Shown piece after piece: positions 1 to 6,088 of a stretch of 6,088 bases of DNA (the stretch's first letter is position 1; each line of letters begins with the position of its first letter). The DNA is from an uncultured Planctomycetaceae bacterium (lineage in GTDB: Bacteria; Planctomycetota; Planctomycetia; Pirellulales; Pirellulaceae). The DNA is taken from positions 1 through 6,088 of the forward strand of contig CALELC010000621.1 in the NCBI GenBank assembly GCA_937904535.1. The letters are read 5' to 3'. The notes beneath the pieces are model-generated. The model made no database searches, was not told where the DNA came from, and saw nothing but the letters and a program-made list of their open reading frames with translations. A program made the translations under genes and the position numbers.

Positions 1-1
1 A

Positions 2-2269
2 CCGACCCTTTCGGAACGGGATCCGGAACCGGCAAAAGTCGGAGGTGAATACGCCAATCCGATCGATGCCTTTCTCGCTGCGCGGCTGGCCGAAGCCGGC
101 AAATCATTCTCACCCGCTGCTGATCGCCGCACGTTGATCCGCCGGCTGACATTTGACCTGCACGGCCTGCCGCCGGAGCCAGAAGAGGTGCGTGCATTTG
201 TCGAAGACACTCGTCCCGATGCTTATGAACGTCTAGTCGATCGGCTGCTCGCGTCACCGCAATACGGTGTGCGCTGGGGACGGCACTGGTTAGACGTAGC
301 GGGGTATGCCGAGAGCGACGGGAATTTGACCAAGGATCACCCGCGTCCTCATGCGTGGCACTACCGCGATTACGTCATCCGCTCACTCAACGAAGATAAA
401 CCCTATGATCGTTTTTTGGTGGAACAGCTCGCTGGCGATGAGTTGATTGCTGGCCAGCCCGATCCCAACAACGATGAGCACGTTACGTTGTTGGCAGCGA
501 CGGGCCTGCTGCGGATGGCACCGGACATCACGCAGACCGATGACACGCTCCTGGACCGCAATCAAGCGGTAGCTGATGTGATTCAAGTCGTCAGCACGGC
601 CGCTCTTGGACTGACCGTTGCCTGTGCTCAGTGTCACGACCACCGCTACGATCCAATCACGATCGAGGATTACTATCGCCTGCGTGCGGTGTTCGATCCG
701 GTGATGCCGATTCACCAGTGGAAAAAGCCGGCTCAGCGGTTGATCGACATGACCGATGATGCCACCCGCCAAGAATCGGCAGCGATCGAAGCCGAAGCGG
801 TGGCGCTGCAAAACGATATCAACGAACGCCGCCGCGCCCATTGCCAAACGATTCAGGACCGCGAAATCGCCGCCGCCCCTGAGGAATTCCGCGAAGCGTT
901 GCGAGCAGCCGTTGCACTCAAGCCCGCAGAGCAATCCGACGAACAAAAGGCGCTGTTGGATCGTTTTCCCAAGGTCCGTACGGTGCAGTGGATCATCGGC
1001 CAACTCGTCGAGTACGACTCCAAAGCACACCGAGCGTTCCAGGAAGAGGAAAAACAGGTCGCTGCGATTCGCAAACGCAAGCCAATCGAGCGGCTGCTGA
1101 TGGCAGTTCAGGAGTCCCGCGATCAACTGCCAACCAGCCATGTATTCTTCCGTGGCAACCCCGAATCGCCTGCGGATGCGGTTGAACCCGGCGAGTTGAC
1201 CGTGCTGGTCTCCACACGGCCGCAGGTAACGATTGCACCCCGAAATGAGTCGCTGCCACGCACCAGCGGTCGCCGCTTGGCCTATGCACGGCAACTGACC
1301 GATGGCACCCATCCGCTGGTTGCCCGCGTCGCGGTCAATCGCGTCTGGATGCACCACTTCGGTCGCGGACTGGTGGAAACACCGGGCGACTTTGGCCTGA
1401 ATGCCGCTCCTCCGTCACACCCCGAACTGCTTGACTGGCTGGCCGATGACTTCGTGCGCGCGGGCTGGAGCCTCAAACGGCTGCATAAGCAGATCGTCAC
1501 CTCGGTCGCCTACCAGCAAACCACCAGACGGGTTTTGAACGATGCGGAATCGCTTGCCGGCACCAACAGCGAAGCGCCCGCCGCACCGGTTGGGCCGCTA
1601 TCGGATCCCGATAACCTGTTGCTGGGCCGGATGAACCTGCGACGCCTTGATGCCGAATCGATCCGCGACGCGATCTTGCAGGTGTCCGGGCAACTCAATA
1701 CCGCCATCGGTGGACCAAGCGTCCCGGTAGCCGAGGATGCCGAAGGCAAAGCGGTGATCGGCACGCGGTTGCTTCGCGACGGCTTATTTGCGGGCATTGA
1801 GGGGGCTGGCAGTCAGGCACAGCGGCGGAGCGTCTACATCAGCTCCCTTCGCAGTCTGCCGCTCAATGAACTGCAAACGTTCGACTTGCCAGCAATGACG
1901 CCGAACTGCCAGCAGCGTGATTCCTCGACCGTTGCCCCTCAGGCACTGTGGTTTATGAATGACGCGTCGCTGATTGCCGCGAGCCGCCAGATGGCCGCGT
2001 CGCTCTGGAGCGAGCCGACCGCGGAAGAACGTATCCGTATCGCCTTCCTGCGCACCTACGCAGCCGAACCAGCGGAGGATGAACTCGCGGAATGTCTGGC
2101 TTTCCTGGCCGAACAAGCCGAACTATTTCGAGCCGCTCCGCCGAAGCCTGAAGAACCGGCGGGCCCGCTGCCCGTCGAAGCGGCGTCGGCGGATCCAGCC
2201 GAGCTCGCAGCGCTGGCCAGCCTGTGCCAAATGCTGTTGTCGTCGAACCGGTTCCTGTACATTCCCTGA
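2..2269 (+). CDS. DUF1549/DUF1553 (PSCyt2-PSD1) protein, 5'-truncated by window edge
   Basis: The frame is open from the first complete codon (position 2) to TGA at 2267-2269, giving 755 visible residues. A TTG at 134 is not the start, because the upstream codons already encode family sequence (NPIDAFLAARL, visible residues 19-29). DUF1549/PSCyt2 covers about residues 19-230, with WGRHWLDVAGYAESDG at 92-107 and the cytochrome-like CAQCHDH at 208-214. A charged, probably coiled-coil helical stretch follows at about 250-370. DUF1553/PSD1 runs from about 424 to the end and includes NRVWMHHFGRGLVETPGDFG at 446-465. It closes with SSNRFLYIP, a typical family C-terminus. Full-length relatives usually carry a signal peptide and often an N-terminal PSCyt1 haem domain, which would lie before the window. 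An exported location is therefore inferred, not seen. Biochemical function is unknown; a redox or glycan-related role is speculation. The DUF1501 gene begins 52 nt downstream, the common family arrangement. An Ala/Pro-rich insert at 711-734 precedes the last helix. Confidence 0.95.
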   Translation, partial: PTLSERDPEPAKVGGEYANPIDAFLAARLAEAGKSFSPAADRRTLIRRLTFDLHGLPPEPEEVRAFVEDTRPDAYERLVDRLLASPQYGVRWGRHWLDVAGYAESDGNLTKDHPRPHAWHYRDYVIRSLNEDKPYDRFLVEQLAGDELIAGQPDPNNDEHVTLLAATGLLRMAPDITQTDDTLLDRNQAVADVIQVVSTAALGLTVACAQCHDHRYDPITIEDYYRLRAVFDPVMPIHQWKKPAQRLIDMTDDATRQESAAIEAEAVALQNDINERRRAHCQTIQDREIAAAPEEFREALRAAVALKPAEQSDEQKALLDRFPKVRTVQWIIGQLVEYDSKAHRAFQEEEKQVAAIRKRKPIERLLMAVQESRDQLPTSHVFFRGNPESPADAVEPGELTVLVSTRPQVTIAPRNESLPRTSGRRLAYARQLTDGTHPLVARVAVNRVWMHHFGRGLVETPGDFGLNAAPPSHPELLDWLADDFVRAGWSLKRLHKQIVTSVAYQQTTRRVLNDAESLAGTNSEAPAAPVGPLSDPDNLLLGRMNLRRLDAESIRDAILQVSGQLNTAIGGPSVPVAEDAEGKAVIGTRLLRDGLFAGIEGAGSQAQRRSVYISSLRSLPLNELQTFDLPAMTPNCQQRDSSTVAPQALWFMNDASLIAASRQMAASLWSEPTAEERIRIAFLRTYAAEPAEDELAECLAFLAEQAELFRAAPPKPEEPAGPLPVEAASADPAELAALASLCQMLLSSNRFLYIP

Positions 2270-2321
2270 TCCTCGACAGCTCGCCACCTTGCCTTTCCTT
2301 CCTGCTACGCGGTCACCTGCA

Positions 2322-3803
2322 ATGAACCAGCCGAACGCTCCGTTTTGCTCACGCCGTCATTGGTTGCAATCCTCGGCATTTGGATTGGGAGCCCTGGGCG
2401 CCGCTTGGCTGTTGCGACAAGACGGACTGCTTGCCGCCGAAGCACCAGCGTTTGATCCGCTCGCCCAACCACCGCTGGAACCGGTCACCTATGACCTGCT
2501 GCCCAAGCAGCCACCGCGGCCGGCCAAAGCAACCGCCATGATCTCGATGTTCATGATGGGCGGTCCCAGCCAGATCGATCTGTTTGATCCCAAGCCTGAA
2601 CTGACCAAACGCAACGGCCAACAGTTCGAAGGCGACATCCGCTTCGATAACGCGGCACAGGCCAGTCGCCAGATCATGGGGCCGCAGTGGACCTTCCGAC
2701 CACGCGGCAAGTGCGGAATGGAGATCTCGGATTTGATGCCGGAACTCGGCAACATCGCCGATGACATCACGCTCATCCGCTCGATGCATTCCGCCGTTAA
2801 TAATCACTTTCCCGGTTTCTATGCCATGAACTCCGGCAGCGGGGTGGGTGGCCGAGCGACCTTAGGCAGTTGGTTGGTCTATGGCCTGGGCAGCGAATCG
2901 CAAGAACTGCCCGCTTATGTCGCGCTGACACACCCCTGGGGTTTGCCGATCGTTGGTGGCGACAGCTGGACCAACGGCGGGTTGCCGTCGATCTATCAAG
3001 GTACCGTGGTTCGTCCCAAAGAACCACGAATGTTCAACCTTGAACCACCGGCGCATTTGCGCGGTGCAGCCCAGCGAAGTCAGCTCGATTTCCTGCAGCG
3101 TCTCAACCGCCGGCATGCCGAGGCCTACGCGGGTGAGGACGAACTGGCGGCTCGCATGGCCAGTTATGAGCTCGCGGCCAAAATGCAGGTTTCTGCCGCG
3201 GAAGTGTTTGACATCTCTGACGAAACCGAGGAAACGATCCGCCTCTATGGGATCGACCAGGAGATCACGCGAGACTACGGCACCCGCTGTTTGATCGCCC
3301 GCCGTTTGGTCGAGCGCGGAGTGCGATTTGTCCAGATCTTCAATAACGGTCAGAGTTGGGATCACCACTCCTCGATCGCCACCGAATTGCCTAAGCGATG
3401 TCAAGAAATTGACCGCCCAGCCGCAGCCCTGGTCCAGGATCTCAAACGCCGCGGCTTACTGGACACCACCTTGGTGCACTGGGGAGGTGAAATGGGCCGC
3501 CTACCGACAATTCAAGTCCCGGTTGGAGACACCGAACTCAAGAATGTCGGCCGTGATCATAATACTCACGGCTTTAGTATGTGGGTCGCAGGTGGTGGTC
3601 TAAAAGGCGGCTGCGTTCATGGTGTGACCGACGATTTCTCACACCACGCAGTCGAAGACGTCGTTACCAATCACGATTGGCTGGCAACCGTGCTGCACCA
3701 GTTTGGTTTTGACCACCGAGAACTGAAGTTCCGTGTTGGTGCCAGGGAACTCGCGCTGGTGGAGAACCCAGCCGCCGCAGTGGTCGAGAAGATCTTGGCG
3801 TGA
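2322..3803 (+). CDS. DUF1501 family exported protein (alkaline phosphatase-like fold)
   Basis: A 493-residue protein, near the usual family length. ATG at 2322 is chosen because it places a Tat-like signal at the N-terminus: SRRHWL at residues 10-15, then a hydrophobic Ala/Gly/Leu segment (about 19-31) and a possible cleavage site near LLAAE (36-40). The open frame continues upstream to 1974, but that part only overlaps the preceding gene and looks like a shadow. Family motifs in order: MGGPSQIDLFDPKP (79-92), NNGQSWDHH (341-349), WGGEMGRLP (387-395), GRDHNTHGF (410-418) followed by an AGGGLKGG stretch, and HDWLATVLHQFGFDH (451-465). DUF1501 belongs to the alkaline-phosphatase-like superfamily. 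The conserved Asp/His residues, for example D86, D412 and H413, are candidate metal ligands by inference only. No convincing Shine-Dalgarno precedes the ATG, and the 52-nt gap shows a pyrimidine-rich run but no terminator, so co-transcription with the upstream PSD1 gene is likely. Substrate and activity are unknown. Confidence 0.95.
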   Translation: MNQPNAPFCSRRHWLQSSAFGLGALGAAWLLRQDGLLAAEAPAFDPLAQPPLEPVTYDLLPKQPPRPAKATAMISMFMMGGPSQIDLFDPKPELTKRNGQQFEGDIRFDNAAQASRQIMGPQWTFRPRGKCGMEISDLMPELGNIADDITLIRSMHSAVNNHFPGFYAMNSGSGVGGRATLGSWLVYGLGSESQELPAYVALTHPWGLPIVGGDSWTNGGLPSIYQGTVVRPKEPRMFNLEPPAHLRGAAQRSQLDFLQRLNRRHAEAYAGEDELAARMASYELAAKMQVSAAEVFDISDETEETIRLYGIDQEITRDYGTRCLIARRLVERGVRFVQIFNNGQSWDHHSSIATELPKRCQEIDRPAAALVQDLKRRGLLDTTLVHWGGEMGRLPTIQVPVGDTELKNVGRDHNTHGFSMWVAGGGLKGGCVHGVTDDFSHHAVEDVVTNHDWLATVLHQFGFDHRELKFRVGARELALVENPAAAVVEKILA

Positions 3804-3848
3804 TGCCGAGGCGAGCGCAAAGCTTGCTACGCAAGTACGGGTTCACCC

Positions 3849-3870
3849 AGCGAACGGTTAGTCGTTCGCT
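3849..3870. terminator. Hairpin at the convergent gene ends, candidate bidirectional terminator
   Basis: A perfect 8-bp inverted repeat, AGCGAACG (3849-3856) and CGTTCGCT (3863-3870), encloses a 6-nt loop. It starts 45 nt after the DUF1501 stop. The loop contains the TAA stop of the esterase on the minus strand (3858-3860). No strong T-run follows on either strand; the plus side has only CGCTTGGTTT. It therefore lacks the full intrinsic-terminator signature. A second, weaker hairpin, CTTGC-TAC-GCAAG (3823-3835), lies between the two genes. Placement between converging genes supports a termination or 3'-end role, but this is inferred. Confidence 0.45.
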
Positions 3871-4784
3871 CGCTTGGTTTGGGAAGCGAGTTCGGCCAGC
3901 CAACCCGCCGCTCGTTCCGGCCAGCGGGTGACCGCCTGATCCGTCGGACGCAAACCATAGCCATGGCCGCCGGTCGTGAAAATGTGCAGCTCTGCCGGCA
4001 CATCGGCTTTCTTAAGTGCGGTAAACAGTGCCACACTGTGCAAGCAACTGACGTTATCGTCGGCGGCATGCACAAAGAACATGGGCGGAGTTTGGCTGTC
4101 GACGGAGTACTCGGCTTTCAACGTTCCATCGGCCTCCGCGATTCCTGCTGGATAAACCAGTACCGCGAAATCCGCGGCACAGGAAGCCTGATCCGCGTCA
4201 TCGACCGGCTCATACAACCGCTTGCCCTGCTGGACAGCGGTTCGCGCAGCCGTTTCCCCGCCAGCCGAAAAACCCAGGATGCCGATGCGGCTTGAATCAA
4301 GTCCCCACTGCTCGGCGCGGCTGCGGGTCAGACTCAGCGCTCGCTGGGCATCCATCACCGGTCCATGCCAGCGATCCTGACCGGCATGTTGGCGGGTTGG
4401 CACGCGGTACTTGACCACCACCGCCGCATAGCCCAGCGTATTGAGCCACTGGGCCACCTCAGTCCCTTCAAGATCCCATGCGAGAATACTAAACCCTCCG
4501 CCGGGACAGATCACGACTGCACCGCCGTTCGCCTTCTCTTTCGGCGGTAGAAACACCTGCATCTGTGGCTGGCTAACATTGCCGAGCTTGATGATTCGTT
4601 CGCCGGCGATCAGTCGGTCATCCGGCTTGGTCAGATCCTGTTCCTCGCCGGAAACGACGGCCGCCGGCCCCGGCGGCTTCTCAGGCCACAGTGGCTCGGT
4701 CTGCGCCGCAGCAACTCCAGCAGTCACGCAGACCAGGCCAGTTCCTAGCAAGCAGATCATCATCGTTCGGCAATTCAGCGGCAT
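3858..4784 (-). CDS. Secreted alpha/beta-hydrolase, carbohydrate esterase-like (acetylxylan/feruloyl esterase type)
   Basis: A 308-residue protein from ATG at 4784 to TAA at 3858. Residues 1-27 look like a Sec signal peptide: Arg6, a hydrophobic core at about 9-24, and a likely cut after AAA at 25-27. Met8 or Met9 could also initiate, but starting there would drop the only N-terminal basic residue, and AAGGT sits 9 nt before the first ATG. The hydrolase fold is clear. CPGGGF (93-98) fits the oxyanion-hole loop after the strand AVVI. GFSAGG (171-176) is the nucleophile elbow with Ser173. HAADDNV (239-245) supplies Asp243, and GGHGYG (272-277) supplies His274, so the triad is complete. The PGGG form of the oxyanion loop and the HGYG ending resemble the BD-FAE/dienelactone-hydrolase-like esterases often annotated as acetylxylan esterase in planctomycetes. 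A peptidase role is less likely because no propeller domain is present. The substrate is not determinable here; an acetylated or feruloylated polysaccharide is inferred from family and export. It converges on the DUF1501 gene, so it is a separate transcription unit. Confidence 0.9.
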   Translation of the reverse strand: MPLNCRTMMICLLGTGLVCVTAGVAAAQTEPLWPEKPPGPAAVVSGEEQDLTKPDDRLIAGERIIKLGNVSQPQMQVFLPPKEKANGGAVVICPGGGFSILAWDLEGTEVAQWLNTLGYAAVVVKYRVPTRQHAGQDRWHGPVMDAQRALSLTRSRAEQWGLDSSRIGILGFSAGGETAARTAVQQGKRLYEPVDDADQASCAADFAVLVYPAGIAEADGTLKAEYSVDSQTPPMFFVHAADDNVSCLHSVALFTALKKADVPAELHIFTTGGHGYGLRPTDQAVTRWPERAAGWLAELASQTKRAND

Positions 4785-4793
4785 CGTAGATTG

Positions 4794-4798
4794 ACCTT
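4794..4798 (-). promoter_or_regulatory. Weak Shine-Dalgarno site of the esterase
   Basis: On the minus strand AAGGT lies 9 nt before the ATG at 4784. It supports that ATG over Met8 or Met9. The match to the anti-SD is short, so confidence is moderate. No convincing -35/-10 pair was found further upstream. Confidence 0.45.
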
Positions 4799-4834
4799 GT
4801 AAGAGAAGCGGTAAAGATCGTGACCTGCAACTCA

Positions 4835-4849
4835 GTTTAACGGTTCAAC
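4835..4849. promoter_or_regulatory. Double palindromic GTTNAAC element upstream of the esterase, possible operator
   Basis: GTTTAAC (4835-4841) and GTTCAAC (4843-4849) are separated by one base. Each half is itself a palindrome, and the whole 15-mer is symmetric about 4842 as GTTNAACNGTTNAAC. It lies about 50 nt upstream of the esterase start, where a regulator could act on its promoter. The regulator is unknown and the element is short enough to arise by chance. Confidence 0.3.
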
Positions 4850-4870
4850 CAGCTCACCGCAGACTCGGAC

Positions 4871-4894
4871 GTTCGGCCACTTGTTCGGCCACTT
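4871..4894. repeat. Perfect 12-bp tandem duplication
   Basis: GTTCGGCCACTT occurs twice head-to-tail (4871-4882 and 4883-4894) with no mismatch, in the 140-nt gap between the repeat protein and the esterase. It is noncoding in the accepted gene model. It may be a slippage duplication or paired binding sites; the sequence does not decide. The rest of the gap (4785-4924) shows no RNA gene and no clear terminator after the upstream gene. Confidence 0.85.
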
Positions 4895-4924
4895 AAGGTG
4901 CAGCAATGAATCGAATGGGCAATA

Positions 4925-6088
4925 TCAGTCCTTGCGAATCACCAGTTCTTCAGCACCAGTCGTCGAGATTGTGATGCTGGCGGGGATGAATCCAGGGTCC
5001 GTGTAGGTGACGTGCAGCCGCTGGTTGCCTTTTTCGAAGGTGTAGTCTCCGGCAATCGGCTCGGCGATGTTGGTCGTCACTGCCCACTTCTGGTCCTGAT
5101 AATCCTTTAGCCACTGAGCCACGCTCGCACGTGCCTTCCCCGACGCGATGGAGAACTCGACCGATTTGTCGGATGCTCGTACGACCTTTGCTCCGGGTGG
5201 CGTTTGGATGACGATTGCAGCAGCCGGTTTCGCAGCTTCGTCTTTTGCTTTCGCGGCCATCGCCTGGACCTTATGATTCTCAGCTTCAACGGCGGCGGCA
5301 GACATGTATTTGACCGTAACGCGGGGCTTGTCATCGCTACCAGCAATCTCGACTTCCACCAGTTCCTGGGCGTCGTTGCGAAAAATCAAGGCCTTTCTGT
5401 ATTGGATTGCGATCGGCTGATCCGTCGTTGGCTTCCATCCTGCATTTCCCAAGGTCTCGCGATAAAACGCGAACACGGCTTCGGCGGGTTGCGGACTCTC
5501 GAACGACAGACGCTGCGTGACATCTGAGTACTGTAGGCCGATGGCATCCGCGGGTGCCGGCAAATCAGCGGACAACTGCACCGTGCTCAGTTGCATGATC
5601 GTCTTACCCTGAGCGGGCGACGACATCACAGAGACCCGCAACTGCACCGTACCGCGTTTGACGAAAAACGATCCAGCCGTTTCGCCATAGGGCGTCCAAC
5701 CATCTGCCACCAAGGCTTGCTGCATGGCAGCTTGCACGTCGTCCACTGCGGCATCACCTGCCGCCATGCGCATCGCAGGCGAAGCAAACGTTTCCTGAAA
5801 ACCATCCGGCAGCGGCAATGATGACAGCGGCACATCGCCAAAATTGATCAAGTTCACACCGACCGTGCCAGCCTCACTCCCAGGCATGACCGTCAGGTTC
5901 ACGTGAAAACCTTGCTTCTGATAAGTGCTGTTGGCATACGCTGGCGTGACCATAGCGCTTGGCAATGCTTGCCACCCGGCAGTTTGCAAACGTTTCTGGA
6001 TGTCTGCAGTGATCTGCTCGACGGTCCCTTTGGCGGTGTAGCTTTGGCTGGCTAAGACCGCATGATTCACCTTCTCCGCCCCTTCGGC
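4925..6088 (-). CDS. Unknown protein with four internal alpha/beta repeats, 5'-truncated by window edge
   Basis: I do not recognise a named family. The frame runs from the right edge of the window to TGA at 4925-4927, with 387 visible residues. A GTG at 6070 could be read as a start, but the six codons before it (AEGAEK) match the lead-in of the later repeats, such as PPGAKV. The gene therefore very likely begins outside the window. Numbering from that GTG as residue 1, Trp33, Trp125, Trp212 and Trp329 mark the ends of four predicted helices, as in VQAAMQQALVADGW and VFAFYRETLGNAGW. Each is followed by a beta pair such as FFVKRGTVQLRVSV or YTFEKGNQRLHVTY and then another strand. Pro-rich joints (LPLPDG, LPAPAD, TPPG) separate the units. 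An Ala/Lys/Glu-rich segment (257-285) separates units three and four. The visible part has no cysteine, no membrane helix and no catalytic motif, which suits an exported binding or scaffold role, but this is inference. Transcription runs toward the esterase with a 140-nt gap, so an operon is possible but unproven. Confidence 0.85.
   Translation of the reverse strand, partial: AEGAEKVNHAVLASQSYTAKGTVEQITADIQKRLQTAGWQALPSAMVTPAYANSTYQKQGFHVNLTVMPGSEAGTVGVNLINFGDVPLSSLPLPDGFQETFASPAMRMAAGDAAVDDVQAAMQQALVADGWTPYGETAGSFFVKRGTVQLRVSVMSSPAQGKTIMQLSTVQLSADLPAPADAIGLQYSDVTQRLSFESPQPAEAVFAFYRETLGNAGWKPTTDQPIAIQYRKALIFRNDAQELVEVEIAGSDDKPRVTVKYMSAAAVEAENHKVQAMAAKAKDEAAKPAAAIVIQTPPGAKVVRASDKSVEFSIASGKARASVAQWLKDYQDQKWAVTTNIAEPIAGDYTFEKGNQRLHVTYTDPGFIPASITISTTGAEELVIRKD
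4958..6082 (-). repeat. Four diverged ~85-residue protein repeats encoded in tandem
   Basis: The units lie at about 5804-6082, 5546-5803, 5300-5545 and 4958-5194, in protein order. Counted from the Gly or Ala after each Pro-rich joint to the conserved Trp, the lead segments are 37, 36, 37 and 37 residues long. After the Trp each unit has a hydrophobic-alternating strand pair, around YQKQGFHVNLTV, FFVKRGTVQLRVSV, RKALIFRNDAQELVEVEI and YTFEKGNQRLHVTY. Identity between units is low and nucleotide similarity is not evident, so the duplications are old. A strand-helix-strand-strand-strand fold is my reading of the pattern, not a computed prediction. Confidence 0.65.

Noticed and set aside
134..136. 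TTG as start of the PSD1 gene
   Set aside because: Conserved DUF1549 sequence continues upstream in frame to the window edge, so the gene is truncated rather than starting here.
383..1357. Long minus-strand open frame (324 codons) inside the PSD1 gene
   Set aside because: It lies wholly antisense to strongly conserved DUF1549/DUF1553 coding sequence and its translation shows no recognisable domain; it is a shadow of a GC-biased codon pattern.
1974..2321. N-terminal extension of the DUF1501 frame upstream of the ATG at 2322
   Set aside because: The translation is Arg/Pro/Ser-rich, overlaps the conserved PSD1 C-terminus and would bury the Tat-like signal internally.
2270..2321. Possible terminator or promoter between the PSD1 and DUF1501 genes
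   Set aside because: Only a pyrimidine-rich stretch is present; no stem-loop and no -35/-10 pair could be identified.
4365..4794. Plus-strand open frames across the esterase gene
   Set aside because: They are antisense to a hydrolase with an intact signal peptide and catalytic triad, and their translations lack any domain.
1..6088. Mobile elements, CRISPR arrays, tRNA or rRNA genes, defence systems
   Set aside because: No transposase or integrase sequence, no spaced repeat array and no cloverleaf-like segment was seen on either strand.

Overview
The window reads as ordinary chromosomal DNA of a planctomycete, most likely a Pirellulales/Rhodopirellula-like member. The main reason is a DUF1549/DUF1553 (PSCyt2-PSD1) gene followed directly by a DUF1501 gene. 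That pair is greatly expanded in Planctomycetota and in some Verrucomicrobiota. Moderately high GC, weak or absent Shine-Dalgarno sites and many exported proteins also fit. The species cannot be fixed from the sequence alone.

Layout: (1) About 2-2269, plus strand: the C-terminal 755 residues of a DUF1549-DUF1553 protein whose start lies before the window. (2) 2322-3803, plus: a complete DUF1501 protein with a Tat-like signal, 52 nt downstream and probably co-transcribed. (3) 3804-3857: a short convergent gap. A perfect 8-bp hairpin straddles its edge, with the stop codon of the facing gene in the loop. (4) 3858-4784, minus: a complete secreted alpha/beta-hydrolase (carbohydrate-esterase-like) with an intact Ser-Asp-His triad. 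(5) 4785-4924: a 140-nt intergenic region with a weak ribosome binding site, a double GTTNAAC element and a perfect 12-bp tandem duplication. (6) 4925-6088, minus: a cysteine-free protein of unknown function, open through the right edge of the window and built from four diverged repeats of roughly 85 residues.

Functional picture: the first two genes form the usual planctomycete exported pair of unknown biochemistry, a cytochrome-like/PSD1 protein plus an alkaline-phosphatase-fold protein. The facing esterase is consistent with extracytoplasmic breakdown of esterified polysaccharides, but nothing in the sequence ties it to the pair. The four-repeat protein is the least explained item and the best candidate for something undescribed. 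I see no mobile element, CRISPR array, tRNA, rRNA or defence system, and no broken gene apart from the two cut by the window edges.
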